Program-made: the position numbers and the translations under genes
Assembly (NCBI RefSeq): GCF_000423045.1
Contig: NZ_KE383971.1
Location: 838,526-902,525 of the forward strand
DNA length: 64,000 nt
Direction: 5' to 3'
DNA from: Christiangramia portivictoriae DSM 23547
GTDB lineage: Bacteria; Bacteroidota; Bacteroidia; Flavobacteriales; Flavobacteriaceae
Notes under the pieces: model-generated
Told to the model about the DNA's origin: nothing
The model's database searches: none
Seen by the model: the letters and a program-made list of their open reading frames with translations, nothing else
Part shown: positions 34,822-44,552 of the stretch, in pieces
How the letters are laid out: each line of letters starts with the position of its first letter
Position numbering within the stretch: position 1 is the stretch's first letter

Positions 34822-37122
34822 CTATACCACTTTTTCAATCCGAACCTTTACAGACTTACTAATGGGCGTATTACTGCGTTCTGCAAAATGATTAAAAGGC
34901 ACCAGAGGATTAGTTTCCGGGAAATAGGCCGCCGTGTTTCCTGCAGGTATCTTGTAAGGCAGTACTTTAAATTTATAAGCAGTTCTTTTCTTACCATCGT
35001 AAGTGCTGCTTAGATTGACAATTTCAAATTTTTTCAAATTGCGTTTTTGCATGTCCTGCTCGTTCATAAAAATTACCCGCCGTTCGTTGTATACTCCGCG
35101 ATACCTGTCATCAAGGCCATAAATGGTGGTGTTGAACTGGTCGTGACTTCTAATGGTCATTAGCATCAATTCATCTTCTTCCAGATCATGGTCGGGCAAC
35201 TTATTCAGGGTAATCTGCGCCTTTCCATTCGGGAGCATGCTAAAATCTCTTCTGCGGGCGTTGTTGGGCAGATAATAGCCAAAACCCTTGGAACGTTCGC
35301 TGGTCTTTTCAAATCCTTTGGCTACAAGATCTATCTTCTCTCTGATAAGTTCGTAATCTTCTCCCATGTCTTTCCAGGCTACAGCATGATCACCTTTAAA
35401 ATAGGTATGCGCAAGATTACCTATAATTTCCGGTTCACTCATGATGTTGCTGGATGCAGGTTTAAGGACTCCCTTGGACTGCCTTATTCTACCCATACTG
35501 CTTTCCATCGTAAGAAACCTGGTGTTTCCATTCTTTTCATCTTTTTCTGAACGTCCAAAAGTGGGAAGGATCAGCGCTTTTTTACCGGTTACCAGATGAG
35601 AGCGATTCAGTTTCGTGCTTATTTGAACTGTCATACTGCAGTTATTGAGTGCCTCGGCCGTATAATCTGTATCTGAAGCCGCCATCAGAAAATTACCTCC
35701 CAGAGCAAAAAAGACTTTTGCTTTGCCGGAATGCATGGCCTGCATGGACTCCACCACATCGATGCCTTTCTTGGTAGGTGGATCAAAGTTCATAAATTTT
35801 TTGATACGCTTATTCAGATCTTCATCTACAAAGTGCATGATGCCTACACTCCTGTCACCCTGCACATTGCTATGTCCTCGCACGGGACAGGTACCAGCGT
35901 TGTCTTTTCCAATCGCTCCTTTTAAAAGAAGCAGGTTTACATATTCCCGAATGGTTTCCACACCATTTTTATGCTGAGTAAGTCCCATTGCCCAGCAAAC
36001 GATGATCTTCGTTTTCTTCGCCAGGACGTCTACAGCCTCGTTGATCTTTTCGCTGGAAACTCCGGTGAGAGCAAGTAACTCTTCTTCGTCAAACGACTTG
36101 AGATCCTCGATAAGTTCTGAATATCCCTGGGTATATTCTTTCAAAAATTCATGATCGAATACAGAGTCATCCAGCGCATCTTTATCAGCAAGACGTTTCA
36201 GAATAAGTTTTACCAGGGGAATATCCTGGTTGATATTTACCGCCAGGTGCAGGTTGGCAATATCTTCCCCACCACCCAGTAGTCCTTTTACATTTTTGGG
36301 ATTTTTAAAGTTTACCAGCCCGGTTTCTTCCAATGGATTAATGGCGATGATGTAGCCTCCGTTTTCCTTACATTTTTCCAGGGCAGATAGCATCCTTGGA
36401 TGGTTGGTCCCGGGATTCTGACCTGCAATGATTACTACTTCAGCTTCGTAAAAGTCTTCCAGCTTTGTGCTGCCCTTACCAATGCCAAGAGTTTCATCCA
36501 GGGCGACCCCACTGGATTCGTGACACATGTTACTGCAGTCTGGCATATTGTTAGTGCCATAGGCGCGAACAAACATTCCGTATAAAAAAGCAGCTTCGTT
36601 GCTGGAGCGACCGGAGGTATAGAAAATAGCTTCGTTTGGAGAATCCAGGCTACGCAGTTCTTCGGAAATCATATCAAATGCAGCCTGCCATGAAATAGCT
36701 TCGTAATGTATGCTTCCTTCACGTAAAACCAAAGGTTCTATGAGTCGGCCAAATTTATTTAGTTGAAAATCACTTAATTCTGAAAGCTCTTCGACAGAAT
36801 ATTTCTGAAAAAAAGCGGCATCAATATGACTATGGGTCGCTTCGTCTGCCAGGGCTTTAGCTCCGTTTTCGCAGTACTCTCCAATTTTTGAAGGATTTTC
36901 AGGATCTGGCCAGGCGCAACTAGGGCAGTCAAATCCATCCTGCTGATTGATGGTGAAAAGCGCTCGCATGGAATCCACCACGCCCATTTCCTTGAATGTA
37001 TGTTTCACTGTCTCTCTTATCCCCAGCTTGCCTGCGGCATGAGTCACAGGCTCTTTAAATTTGAGATCTTTAAATTCAACTGGTCCGCGGTGATTTACTT
37101 TTCTGTGATTTTGATTTTCCAT
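34822..37122 (-). CDS. FdhF/YdeP-family molybdopterin oxidoreductase
   Basis: A 766-residue oxidoreductase of the YdeP branch of formate-dehydrogenase-like bis-MGD enzymes. Seen: the branch motif GFDCPSCAWPDP at about residues 62-73, the molybdopterin-binding SGRSSNEAAFLYG and VVIIAGQNPGTNHPRM segments, MGLTQHKNGVETI and PVRGHSNVQGDRSVGI, and a C-terminal dinucleotide-binding domain with MTIRSHDQFNTTIYG. No twin-arginine signal, so cytoplasmic. The physiological substrate of this branch is not settled; in E. coli YdeP is linked to acid resistance. The preceding DUF7009 gene abuts it directly, and mobA, which makes the guanine-dinucleotide form of the cofactor, is divergent. Confidence 0.9.
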   Translation of the reverse strand: MENQNHRKVNHRGPVEFKDLKFKEPVTHAAGKLGIRETVKHTFKEMGVVDSMRALFTINQQDGFDCPSCAWPDPENPSKIGEYCENGAKALADEATHSHIDAAFFQKYSVEELSELSDFQLNKFGRLIEPLVLREGSIHYEAISWQAAFDMISEELRSLDSPNEAIFYTSGRSSNEAAFLYGMFVRAYGTNNMPDCSNMCHESSGVALDETLGIGKGSTKLEDFYEAEVVIIAGQNPGTNHPRMLSALEKCKENGGYIIAINPLEETGLVNFKNPKNVKGLLGGGEDIANLHLAVNINQDIPLVKLILKRLADKDALDDSVFDHEFLKEYTQGYSELIEDLKSFDEEELLALTGVSSEKINEAVDVLAKKTKIIVCWAMGLTQHKNGVETIREYVNLLLLKGAIGKDNAGTCPVRGHSNVQGDRSVGIMHFVDEDLNKRIKKFMNFDPPTKKGIDVVESMQAMHSGKAKVFFALGGNFLMAASDTDYTAEALNNCSMTVQISTKLNRSHLVTGKKALILPTFGRSEKDEKNGNTRFLTMESSMGRIRQSKGVLKPASSNIMSEPEIIGNLAHTYFKGDHAVAWKDMGEDYELIREKIDLVAKGFEKTSERSKGFGYYLPNNARRRDFSMLPNGKAQITLNKLPDHDLEEDELMLMTIRSHDQFNTTIYGLDDRYRGVYNERRVIFMNEQDMQKRNLKKFEIVNLSSTYDGKKRTAYKFKVLPYKIPAGNTAAYFPETNPLVPFNHFAERSNTPISKSVKVRIEKVV

Positions 37123-37491
37123 TTACAGGCTTAAGGTTTTGGGATTGGGATAATTTTCAGATTCATCTTCTCCACGATCTTCGAGGCAGGTAAAATCTTT
37201 TTCCAGTAAGAGATCTATGCTTTTGCCATTAGTTGTGGAAATAGTATGAGAAAATCCAATTCTTTGATCGGTATCCCAGTTTTTCAGTAGTGCATTGGAA
37301 ATTTGCAAAGAGATCTTATTACTGTCAAATTGTATGTTTAATTCGTCAATTTCAGTAGCTTTCACTTCATAAATGAAATCCTGAGTGGTGAAATTGGTTC
37401 TTTCTTCGATAGATCTCTCCTGGCATAATTGCTCAACTTCGGTCTTTGTCAATCTGAATCTTACCGAATTTCCCCGAATTCTTATTTTCAT
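37123..37491 (-). CDS. DUF7009 family protein
   Basis: A 122-residue soluble protein starting MKIRIRGNSVRFRLTKTEVE, the recognisable opening of DUF7009 proteins, with a beta-rich middle and an acidic tail CLEDRGEDESENYPNPK. Its stop codon abuts the start of the YdeP-type oxidoreductase, and it sits beside the same enzyme in relatives, which suggests an assembly or accessory role for that molybdoenzyme. The role is inference; no activity is known. Confidence 0.72.
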   Translation of the reverse strand: MKIRIRGNSVRFRLTKTEVEQLCQERSIEERTNFTTQDFIYEVKATEIDELNIQFDSNKISLQISNALLKNWDTDQRIGFSHTISTTNGKSIDLLLEKDFTCLEDRGEDESENYPNPKTLSL

Positions 37492-37724
37492 ATGTATTTA
37501 ATTTCTTGAATGGTTCATAGCTTAACCACCTTTTAAAGTTAAGCCTATTCAGTTAAATTATAGAACAGAATATGAACGGAAATGGAAGTTTTAGCAAGCT
37601 TTTAACGACAGCAGTTCAATTTAAAAGGAACAAATAGAAACAGTTCAATTTTGGTGCAGTCATCAAAATTCGGCAGAAATCCACTATAATATGTCTATTT
37701 TTATCATTCATAGTTTGTGGTAAA

Positions 37725-38318
37725 TTGATAGATAGAAGTGAAATAGAAGTTTTTATTCTCGCGGGTGGTAAGAGCCGTCGAATGGGTATGGACAAAGGTT
37801 TAGTTCATTATAATGGACAGCCAATGATCACGCGTATATTAAATGTTATTGAAGAGCTTGAACTAGAGACCTGCATCATTAGCAGCAACCCAGACTATTT
37901 AAAATTTGGGAAACCTGTATTGCAGGATTTAATTCCGGGTAAAGGACCCATGGGTGGTTTGTATACGGCTCTAACTTATTCCAAAGCCCCTATGGTTTTT
38001 TTGATAGCCTGTGATATGCCAGCCATAAACAGGGAAGGAGTAGAGAGTCTATTGACTTATTCTGAAATAGGATCGATCACGATCGCTAGAGATGCCAAGC
38101 AAATTTCTCCACTTTTTGCCTGCTATCCGAAATCCTTGCTTTCGAATGTAAAAGAGGCTGTTCTGACAGATCATCTAAAAATGCAGGATTTTGTAAAGAA
38201 GCAGAAGCATAGAGTAGTCGACTTTGAAATCCTTTACAAATCAGAAGTTTTGCAGAATTTTAATACCAGAGAAGAATTAAATGCTGCAGAAAATACAGAG
38301 CACGAAAGCGATAACTAA
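37725..38318 (+). CDS. mobA: Molybdenum cofactor guanylyltransferase MobA
   Basis: A 197-residue nucleotidyltransferase with the MobA signature FILAGGKSRRMGMDKGLV at about residues 9-26, the metal-binding LIACDMPAIN, and GKGPMGGLYTAL. It links GMP to molybdopterin to give the guanine dinucleotide form used by the divergently encoded YdeP-type oxidoreductase. The frame has no ATG before the conserved region, so TTG 37725 is the likely start. The 233 bases between this gene and the DUF7009 gene carry both promoters. Confidence 0.88.
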   Translation: MIDRSEIEVFILAGGKSRRMGMDKGLVHYNGQPMITRILNVIEELELETCIISSNPDYLKFGKPVLQDLIPGKGPMGGLYTALTYSKAPMVFLIACDMPAINREGVESLLTYSEIGSITIARDAKQISPLFACYPKSLLSNVKEAVLTDHLKMQDFVKKQKHRVVDFEILYKSEVLQNFNTREELNAAENTEHESDN

Positions 38319-38578
38319 GACAAATTGATTGTCAACTTTACTAGTCTTGGAAGAATGTTTTTATTGCAGAAGTATTAGTCAATTTCTAAGTGATTTGAAC
38401 AATTAATTGAAGAAATCGTTTGGGTTTGGAAAAATGAATAGCTTACTAAGTTTGGTAGCTTTTCTACATATCCATATTTTAATTCGATATCGCTATATTG
38501 GCGCGAGAATTATCCTATTAGTCGAATGAAAAGCCATGTAATGAATTTCATTCTTACGTTATTATGAACGTTGTAAAT

Positions 38579-39604
38579 TTATATCATTTCCTCGATCGTA
38601 ACTTTCTCTGTCTTTTCAATGACATCCCACTGCCAGCCGTCGTTTTGCAAATAGGCCAATAACAGTTTTCTTCGATTAGCCAGTCTACGATTCGCTGAAT
38701 CATTGATCGCCTGATCTGACTTTTTTAAGTCTTGTAAATAATTCGTATCAGGATGTTCAGGTTCATCGTCATTAGGATGTATGAACGCAGAAGCCAGAGT
38801 AGATAAATAATAGGTCAGGGACTTGTAGGTTCGCTCTATACTTCGCCTGTCTTCAAAATGATCTTCCTCAACCTGATATAAAAGAATAGATAAGGTTTCA
38901 TCAAGGGTAGCGAGTTGTACAGGTAAGGATTCATAGAGATTTATTGAATGAAAATAATGAATAACGGGATACGCCAGGTGACTTTGAGCAACTTTCAGCA
39001 AAGGCGCTTCCAGATCGCTTAAAGCTTCAGATAACCGATTAAAATTATCATCCTTATAATTTGTAATAATTTTTTCTGGGGTTTCACCAAGGTTATGAAT
39101 TTGCATACTCAACTTTCTTTTTAGCGTGATTCCCTCAACTACGGGAATTAAAAAGGAGATTCCTAAACTAATGAAAACAACCCCGGTATAGGATATGAAT
39201 CCAGTAAAGAACAACCACCAGTCGGAAGCCGGAGTGTAGTCTCCATTACCCATAGATGAAAGAACATAGGCTGCAAAATAAAGTTTATTAAAAAAGCCTG
39301 AGACATAAGCATTATCCTGCGCAGACCATAAAGCCTGGGGATCTGAATAAACTATCAAGGTATTTCCAAGCCATAAAATAATGATCCATGTCAAAACGAT
39401 CCCTAATAGTATCAAGGGACCAACATATTCTAAAAGTCTGTTCTTACCATTTTTGCCTGTGATCTTTAATGCGAATCTCCAGAACCATCTGGAAATTCTA
39501 TCGGCAATAAAAGCAGAACCTCTGGGTGATAAGATCGTATAGATCATATCATAAATGGTTACTAAAACGATGATAGCACCGATACCGAAATACAAAAGAT
39601 TCAT
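38579..39604 (-). CDS. Two-helix potassium-channel-like protein
   Basis: A 341-residue membrane protein with helices at about 2-20 and 62-84, and a pore region near 105-155: the stretch YFAAYVLSSMGNGDYTP contains the filter-like S-M-G-N-G-D, a variant of the potassium filter TxGxGD, followed by the inner helix FISYTGVVFISLGISFLIP. The second half is a long helical cytoplasmic domain (about 160-341) without a recognised ligand-binding fold. Ion selectivity may differ from potassium because the usual Tyr/Phe of the filter is Asn. It stands alone. Confidence 0.78.
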   Translation of the reverse strand: MNLLYFGIGAIIVLVTIYDMIYTILSPRGSAFIADRISRWFWRFALKITGKNGKNRLLEYVGPLILLGIVLTWIIILWLGNTLIVYSDPQALWSAQDNAYVSGFFNKLYFAAYVLSSMGNGDYTPASDWWLFFTGFISYTGVVFISLGISFLIPVVEGITLKRKLSMQIHNLGETPEKIITNYKDDNFNRLSEALSDLEAPLLKVAQSHLAYPVIHYFHSINLYESLPVQLATLDETLSILLYQVEEDHFEDRRSIERTYKSLTYYLSTLASAFIHPNDDEPEHPDTNYLQDLKKSDQAINDSANRRLANRRKLLLAYLQNDGWQWDVIEKTEKVTIEEMI

Positions 39605-39726
39605 AGTTCCTGTTTATTTATTTTAAATAAATTTTGTGCAGGCATTTAAGTTACAACATCTCATTTATATAAGTAAGAATTGAGCCATTCTCTGTGCCTG
39701 GAATTTGTTTGATCTCTGGTTAGCTT

Positions 39727-40035
39727 ATGCATACTTTAATCAAATTGCTGTATTTTGCTAGTCAAAACAGAAGTTTGGAAAATCAACGCTCAGAGGTGAA
39801 AAACCTGATCCAGGATATTGCCAACCAAAGAAAAGTTAACGATACTAGTTTTTGTCCTTCAGAAGTAGCCAGAATATTCTTTGATGAACATTGGAGAGAC
39901 AAAATGGACATGGTGCGATCTGTTGCCGACGAACTTGTTAAGGAGAATAAATTGATCACTATGCAAAAGGGAAAGCTAATTCAGGCTTTGCGTTCAGAAG
40001 CAAAAGGACCAATACGTCTTAAGGCTAAAAACTGA
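39727..40035 (+). CDS. DUF3253 family protein
   Basis: A 102-residue protein. The core TSFCPSEVARIFFDEHWRD, then VRSVADELVKENKL, MQKGKLIQ and the C-terminal KGPIRLKAKN match DUF3253, a small winged-helix-like family of unknown function. The family core begins near residue 25; the first 25 residues may be a normal extension or the true start may be a later one. The sbn-like operon starts about 150 bases downstream. Confidence 0.72.
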   Translation: MHTLIKLLYFASQNRSLENQRSEVKNLIQDIANQRKVNDTSFCPSEVARIFFDEHWRDKMDMVRSVADELVKENKLITMQKGKLIQALRSEAKGPIRLKAKN

Positions 40036-40186
40036 TTCTTTACGAAAACAGCTGCGCCAACTGTCTTATGATATCCAGCAATTTTCTTAGAAAGATAGAT
40101 GTATAAATTTCTGGATGTTAATTATAGTCAAAAACATCTGGAAAAGAGAAGAAATAATAACACCTTTATCCCGCAGATTTAAAGGT

Positions 40187-41179
40187 ATGATATTGGAGCA
40201 GGTAAAAAATTGTCAAAGTATTTTAGATTCCATCGGGAATACGCCGCTATTGCGTTTAACCAAATTATTTCCTGGTTCCCGGGCTAATTTCTTCGGAAAA
40301 CTGGAATCTGCAAATCCTGCCGGTAGTTTAAAAGACAGAACTTCCTTACTCATCTTACAGAATGCATTAAAGCAGGGAAAAATCAAACCTGGTGATACGA
40401 TTGTGGAATCAAGTTCTGGTAATATGGCGCTTGGTTTAGCGCAGGCATGTCTCTACCTTAAATTGAAGTTGATCGTTGTTGTCGATCCCAATCTCAACAA
40501 GCATACAGAAAAGTTACTGCAGGCTTACGGCGCAAGGATTGAGTACATTAAGGAGCCATTGGAAGAGGGAGGTTTTCTGGCTGCCAGGTTGGATAAAGTT
40601 AAGTTTTTACTAGACGAAATCCCTAATAGTTACTGGCCAAATCAATATGGGAATGCAGACAATCCCTTAGCTCATCATAAGACTATTGAAGAGATAATGA
40701 CCGCCATGAACGGAGAGGTGGATTATATCTTTGTATCTGTTAGCACCTGCGGAACATTAATGGGGTATGCAGATTACATTAATATGCATAAACTAAAAAC
40801 CAAATTAGTCGCTGTAGATGCAGAAGGAAGCGTGCTCTTTGGCGGTGAACCAGATAAACGGCTAATTCCCGGGCACGGTTCTGCAGTCCCTTCTCAATTT
40901 CTTGACAGGGATCTGGTACATGATCATATTGCAGTTAGTGATTTGGAATGCATTGAAGGCTGCTGGTCATTGCTAAAAACCGAGGGAATTCTTTGCGGGG
41001 GCTCCACGGGCGGTGTAATATCTGCGATTAATAAATATAACCTGGAAGACGATTCAAATTGTGTATTCCTGCTTTGTGATAAGGGCGAGCGTTATCTGGA
41101 CACCATTTACAATAAAGAGTGGATCAGTTCCAACTTTCCAGATCAGATTTTAAATGATAAATCTGTTATAGGGTGGTAG
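40187..41179 (+). CDS. SbnA-like PLP synthase (cysteine synthase fold)
   Basis: A fold type II PLP enzyme. Seen: NTPLLRLTKLF at the start, the cofactor lysine Lys49 in ANPAGSLKDRTSL, the substrate loop ESSSGNMALGLAQ, and the phosphate-binding STCGTLMGY. It resembles SbnA of staphyloferrin B synthesis, which joins O-phosphoserine and glutamate into a 2,3-diaminopropionate precursor. O-acetylserine use or another beta-replacement cannot be excluded. I use ATG 40187, 5 bases after AAAGG, rather than the longer frame from 40115, because the family fold starts there. Its stop overlaps the GTG start of the flavoprotein gene, so it leads a three-gene operon. Confidence 0.82.
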   Translation: MILEQVKNCQSILDSIGNTPLLRLTKLFPGSRANFFGKLESANPAGSLKDRTSLLILQNALKQGKIKPGDTIVESSSGNMALGLAQACLYLKLKLIVVVDPNLNKHTEKLLQAYGARIEYIKEPLEEGGFLAARLDKVKFLLDEIPNSYWPNQYGNADNPLAHHKTIEEIMTAMNGEVDYIFVSVSTCGTLMGYADYINMHKLKTKLVAVDAEGSVLFGGEPDKRLIPGHGSAVPSQFLDRDLVHDHIAVSDLECIEGCWSLLKTEGILCGGSTGGVISAINKYNLEDDSNCVFLLCDKGERYLDTIYNKEWISSNFPDQILNDKSVIGW

Positions 41180-42990
41180 ATACTCAACTGGATCATACCA
41201 ATCTGGATAATGCCTATAGAATAGCCATCGTTGGTTTGGGACCAAAAGGCTTGTATGCACTGGAACGACTGCTAGCTCAAATCAATCATCGAAAAATTAC
41301 ATCAAGGGTAGAGATTCACCTGTTTAATTCCAGTAAATATTTTGGGGCAGGGGATATTTATGACCTCGATCAGCCTGAGTATTTATTGATGAACTATTCA
41401 AGCGACAATATCAATGCCTGGATTGATGAGAAACCATCAGCCATACTTCAGAAAACAACTAATTTCAGAGAGTGGTTGCTTTTAAATGGATTTAAGAGAG
41501 ACTCAAAAACTTATCTCCAGTATGCACCAAGAGCTTTAGTTGGAAGATATTTGAACGAAGTATATCAAACTTTAATACGATCGGCTTCAGCAAATGTCAA
41601 GATCTTCCCTTATCACGATTCCGTTCTAGATATAATTAAAAGCCAGGCTGAATTTGAGATTATAACCTCCCGTCACAAAGGACACAGTGCCATTCAATGC
41701 GATGAGGTCTTACTTACCACCGGACATCAAAGTTCGGGAGCCGATTTTGGATCTTCACTGCAGAATAGTTCGAAAATTGACTTCGTGTATCCTACCTACA
41801 AAAAGTTGAGTAAGGTAGAAAAAGGCACTGTAGGTATTCGTGGTTTTGGCTTAACCTGCATCGATACCATTTTAGAGCTTACTGAAGGTAGGGGCGGGCA
41901 TTTTAAACCAGTTGCATCTCAATTTCAGTATTTCAAATCTGGTAATGAGCCAGACTGTATATATGTGTTTTCCAGAAGCGGTTTACCCATGATCCCTCGT
42001 ATTGCAGATGATGAGGCTATTGATAGGCTTTATTATTTTACTGAAGCGAATATTGAGAAATTGAACGATCCAACGTTCACTGAAGATTATTTGCCACTCA
42101 TTAAAAAGGAGTGTTATTTTCAATATTATCGAACTCTATTCGAATTACATCAGTCGGAGTTAAAATTTGATACTGAATTTCAGAAGGTATTCGAACAGAT
42201 TTCAGAATTTCTTCAGAAGCATCCAAACCTGTCAATATATAGCTGGGATAAGTTCATTGATCCATTCCTGGATCGACAATATATATCGCATCAGCAAATG
42301 TTGGATTATATGAAACTTTTGACGATGGAAGCCAGCAAGGGAATCAGAAAAAGTCCCATGATGTCTGCTGCCGGAGTGTGGAGAAAAATCAGTCCGATCT
42401 TTAATAAATTCTATAGCTTTGGAAAACTGGATGCCGAATCTCATAAAGTATTCGACACTCGATATTTCGGCATTTTCAATCGTATATCTTATGGCCCGCC
42501 AGTAGAAAATTTTAAAAAATTAATTGCCTTGGGAGAAAGTGGGCTTCTAAATTTTAGTGCAGTCCGTAACTCAGAAATCATAAAGGAAACAGGTGTTTCA
42601 CCCATTCAAATACGAACTAAGAAGAATATAGATGATGAAGATCAATCCATTGATATACCCATTGATGTATTGATCGATGCAAGAATACCAAAAGGTATTG
42701 ACCCAAGGCCAAATCGGTTATACAGCAATTTGATTAAAAACGGGTTGCTTCGAAAATTCGTTAATCATTCTGGAACTCTATTCCAGACGGGTGGAATTGA
42801 TATCACCGCTTCAGGTCATGCCATTAACAGGAATGGCGTGGTCGAACACCATTTATCTTTGTATGGAACACCTACAGAGGGAGTTACGCATGATAATGAT
42901 ACCTTATCCAGATCGAGAAATAATTTTGCTGGCGTATGGGCGCTGCATGTATCTGAACAAATTCAGTTAAAAACAACTAATACTTTTTAA
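41173..42990 (+). CDS. FAD/NAD(P)-binding protein in the SbnA-like operon
   Basis: A 605-residue protein with an N-terminal dinucleotide-binding motif IAIVGLGPKGLYALERL (about residues 16-32), typical of the FAD/NAD(P)-binding family PF13454, and LMNYSSDNINAWID that follows in that family. The middle (LLTTGHQSS, VGIRGFGLTCIDTILEL) has a second nucleotide-binding-like segment, and the end has TGGIDITASGHAINRNG. The start is GTG 41173, overlapping the SbnA-like stop; there is no ATG nearby. Its place in the operon is taken by the NAD-dependent SbnB in staphyloferrin pathways, so it may carry out the oxidation step, but no activity is established. Confidence 0.75.
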   Translation: MVDTQLDHTNLDNAYRIAIVGLGPKGLYALERLLAQINHRKITSRVEIHLFNSSKYFGAGDIYDLDQPEYLLMNYSSDNINAWIDEKPSAILQKTTNFREWLLLNGFKRDSKTYLQYAPRALVGRYLNEVYQTLIRSASANVKIFPYHDSVLDIIKSQAEFEIITSRHKGHSAIQCDEVLLTTGHQSSGADFGSSLQNSSKIDFVYPTYKKLSKVEKGTVGIRGFGLTCIDTILELTEGRGGHFKPVASQFQYFKSGNEPDCIYVFSRSGLPMIPRIADDEAIDRLYYFTEANIEKLNDPTFTEDYLPLIKKECYFQYYRTLFELHQSELKFDTEFQKVFEQISEFLQKHPNLSIYSWDKFIDPFLDRQYISHQQMLDYMKLLTMEASKGIRKSPMMSAAGVWRKISPIFNKFYSFGKLDAESHKVFDTRYFGIFNRISYGPPVENFKKLIALGESGLLNFSAVRNSEIIKETGVSPIQIRTKKNIDDEDQSIDIPIDVLIDARIPKGIDPRPNRLYSNLIKNGLLRKFVNHSGTLFQTGGIDITASGHAINRNGVVEHHLSLYGTPTEGVTHDNDTLSRSRNNFAGVWALHVSEQIQLKTTNTF

Positions 42991-43001
42991 AATCAACAGG
43001 A

Positions 43002-44444
43002 ATGTATATAAAGGGGAATAAGACGAATGGATTAACGCCAATAGTATCTAATTGGATGGAGCAGGTCATGGACGATGAAGGCTTAATTAAAGATCTGATT
43101 GATACATACGGTTCTCCAGTAAACCTTCATCATCTGGATACGTTTGAGAAAAATATTGAAGATTTCAGGGATGTTTTCGAGAGCTATGATCTGAATTACC
43201 AGATCTATTATGCCAGAAAAGCTAACAAGAGTAAATCTTTGGTCAAAAAAGCCTTGGCCTCTGGAATTGGAGTGGATACCGCCAGCTTTAGAGAATTGGA
43301 ACAATCCCTACAATTGGGTGGAACTGGTCAATCGCTGGTTTTAACTTCAGCAATCAAAACGAGAGAACAGTTTGTCAAAGCTATAATTGCTGGCGTGCCT
43401 GTGGTTATTGATAATGATGATGAATGCCAGTTAGCGAATGAAATTGCTACCGAACTTGGAAAGACAGCAGTGGTAGGTATTCGAATAAGCGGTTTTGAGG
43501 TTGAAGGTGAAAAACTATACAGTCGTTTTGGTTTTGATATTTCTGAAGTTCAGCAATTTATAGACAAATATATAGGCGTAGGAAAGAAATATGAACAGTT
43601 AGATATTTCTGGTTTGCATTTTCATTTAGATGGTTATTCTACGAAACAACGTGGAAAGTCGCTTAGCGATTGCATACACCTGGCGAACGAACTTGATGAA
43701 AATGATCATAATATTTCATTTATAGACATAGGTGGAGGGATTCTGATTAATTACCTGGAAAGTGAGCGGGAATGGACAGAATTCGATAAGAAATTAAAAA
43801 AACAGGTCGCTACAGGAGAGGGAAATCTCACGTTTAGTAATAATGGATTGGGGTATGAACTTATTAATGGCAAAGTGGAGAGATCACTAAAAACCTACCC
43901 CTATTTTAATAAGTTAAATGGAGCCGATTTTCTAAGAGAAGTTCTGGAATTCCGGGATCCTAGAAATAATGAAACCAACGCAAGCAGGCTAAAGGCAAAT
44001 AATTACCAGATACGCATTGAACCAGGTAGGTCGCTACTGAAACAGGTAGGAATGACGGTTGCAAGGGTGGCTCATCGCAAAAAGGATGCGAAAGGTCAGT
44101 GGTTGGTTGGATTGGAAATGAATATGAGTCAGATGATGAGCTCCAGCGAAGATTTCCTTCTGGATCCCTACCTAATTTATACAGATAACAATTCCGAAGA
44201 TGCTGAAGTGGAAGTCTTTTTCACAGGCGCGTATTGTCTGGAACGTGATGTTTTGCTAAAACGAAAAATTAGTTTACCACGCTTACCACAAATTGGTGAT
44301 CACGTTGCTTTCGTAAATACAGCGGGTTATATGATGCATTTCTTTGAAACAGAAGCTCATTTATTCAATTTGTCGGCAAATTTAAGTTTTTCAGATTCTG
44401 TGAATTTGTCAGTTTCAGACTTTATCGATGATGAGAAATTATAG
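43002..44444 (+). CDS. Alanine-racemase-fold PLP decarboxylase (SbnH/LysA-like)
   Basis: A 480-residue fold type III decarboxylase of the Orn/DAP/Arg group. Seen: PLP lysine Lys73 in YYARKANKSKSL, HFHLDGYS, the phosphate-binding IDIGGGI, EPGRSLL, and the C-terminal GAYCLERDVL with the catalytic Cys and Asp. It is longer than LysA (about 420); an insertion follows IDIGGG (residues 260-315). SbnH of staphyloferrin B decarboxylates a citryl-diaminopropionate, and LysA decarboxylates diaminopimelate; with the SbnA-like gene in the same operon, decarboxylation of a diaminopropionate-related intermediate is the working guess. It starts 11 bases after the flavoprotein gene. Confidence 0.82.
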   Translation: MYIKGNKTNGLTPIVSNWMEQVMDDEGLIKDLIDTYGSPVNLHHLDTFEKNIEDFRDVFESYDLNYQIYYARKANKSKSLVKKALASGIGVDTASFRELEQSLQLGGTGQSLVLTSAIKTREQFVKAIIAGVPVVIDNDDECQLANEIATELGKTAVVGIRISGFEVEGEKLYSRFGFDISEVQQFIDKYIGVGKKYEQLDISGLHFHLDGYSTKQRGKSLSDCIHLANELDENDHNISFIDIGGGILINYLESEREWTEFDKKLKKQVATGEGNLTFSNNGLGYELINGKVERSLKTYPYFNKLNGADFLREVLEFRDPRNNETNASRLKANNYQIRIEPGRSLLKQVGMTVARVAHRKKDAKGQWLVGLEMNMSQMMSSSEDFLLDPYLIYTDNNSEDAEVEVFFTGAYCLERDVLLKRKISLPRLPQIGDHVAFVNTAGYMMHFFETEAHLFNLSANLSFSDSVNLSVSDFIDDEKL

Positions 44445-44552
44445 AGCTAGCAGCAGTTCGAATTGCAAAGTCGTTCAGTGTAATTTGATGCAGTTTTATC
44501 ACATATTACTGTAAATCAGCGAATTAAATTATTGTAAATTTAATCATAACAC

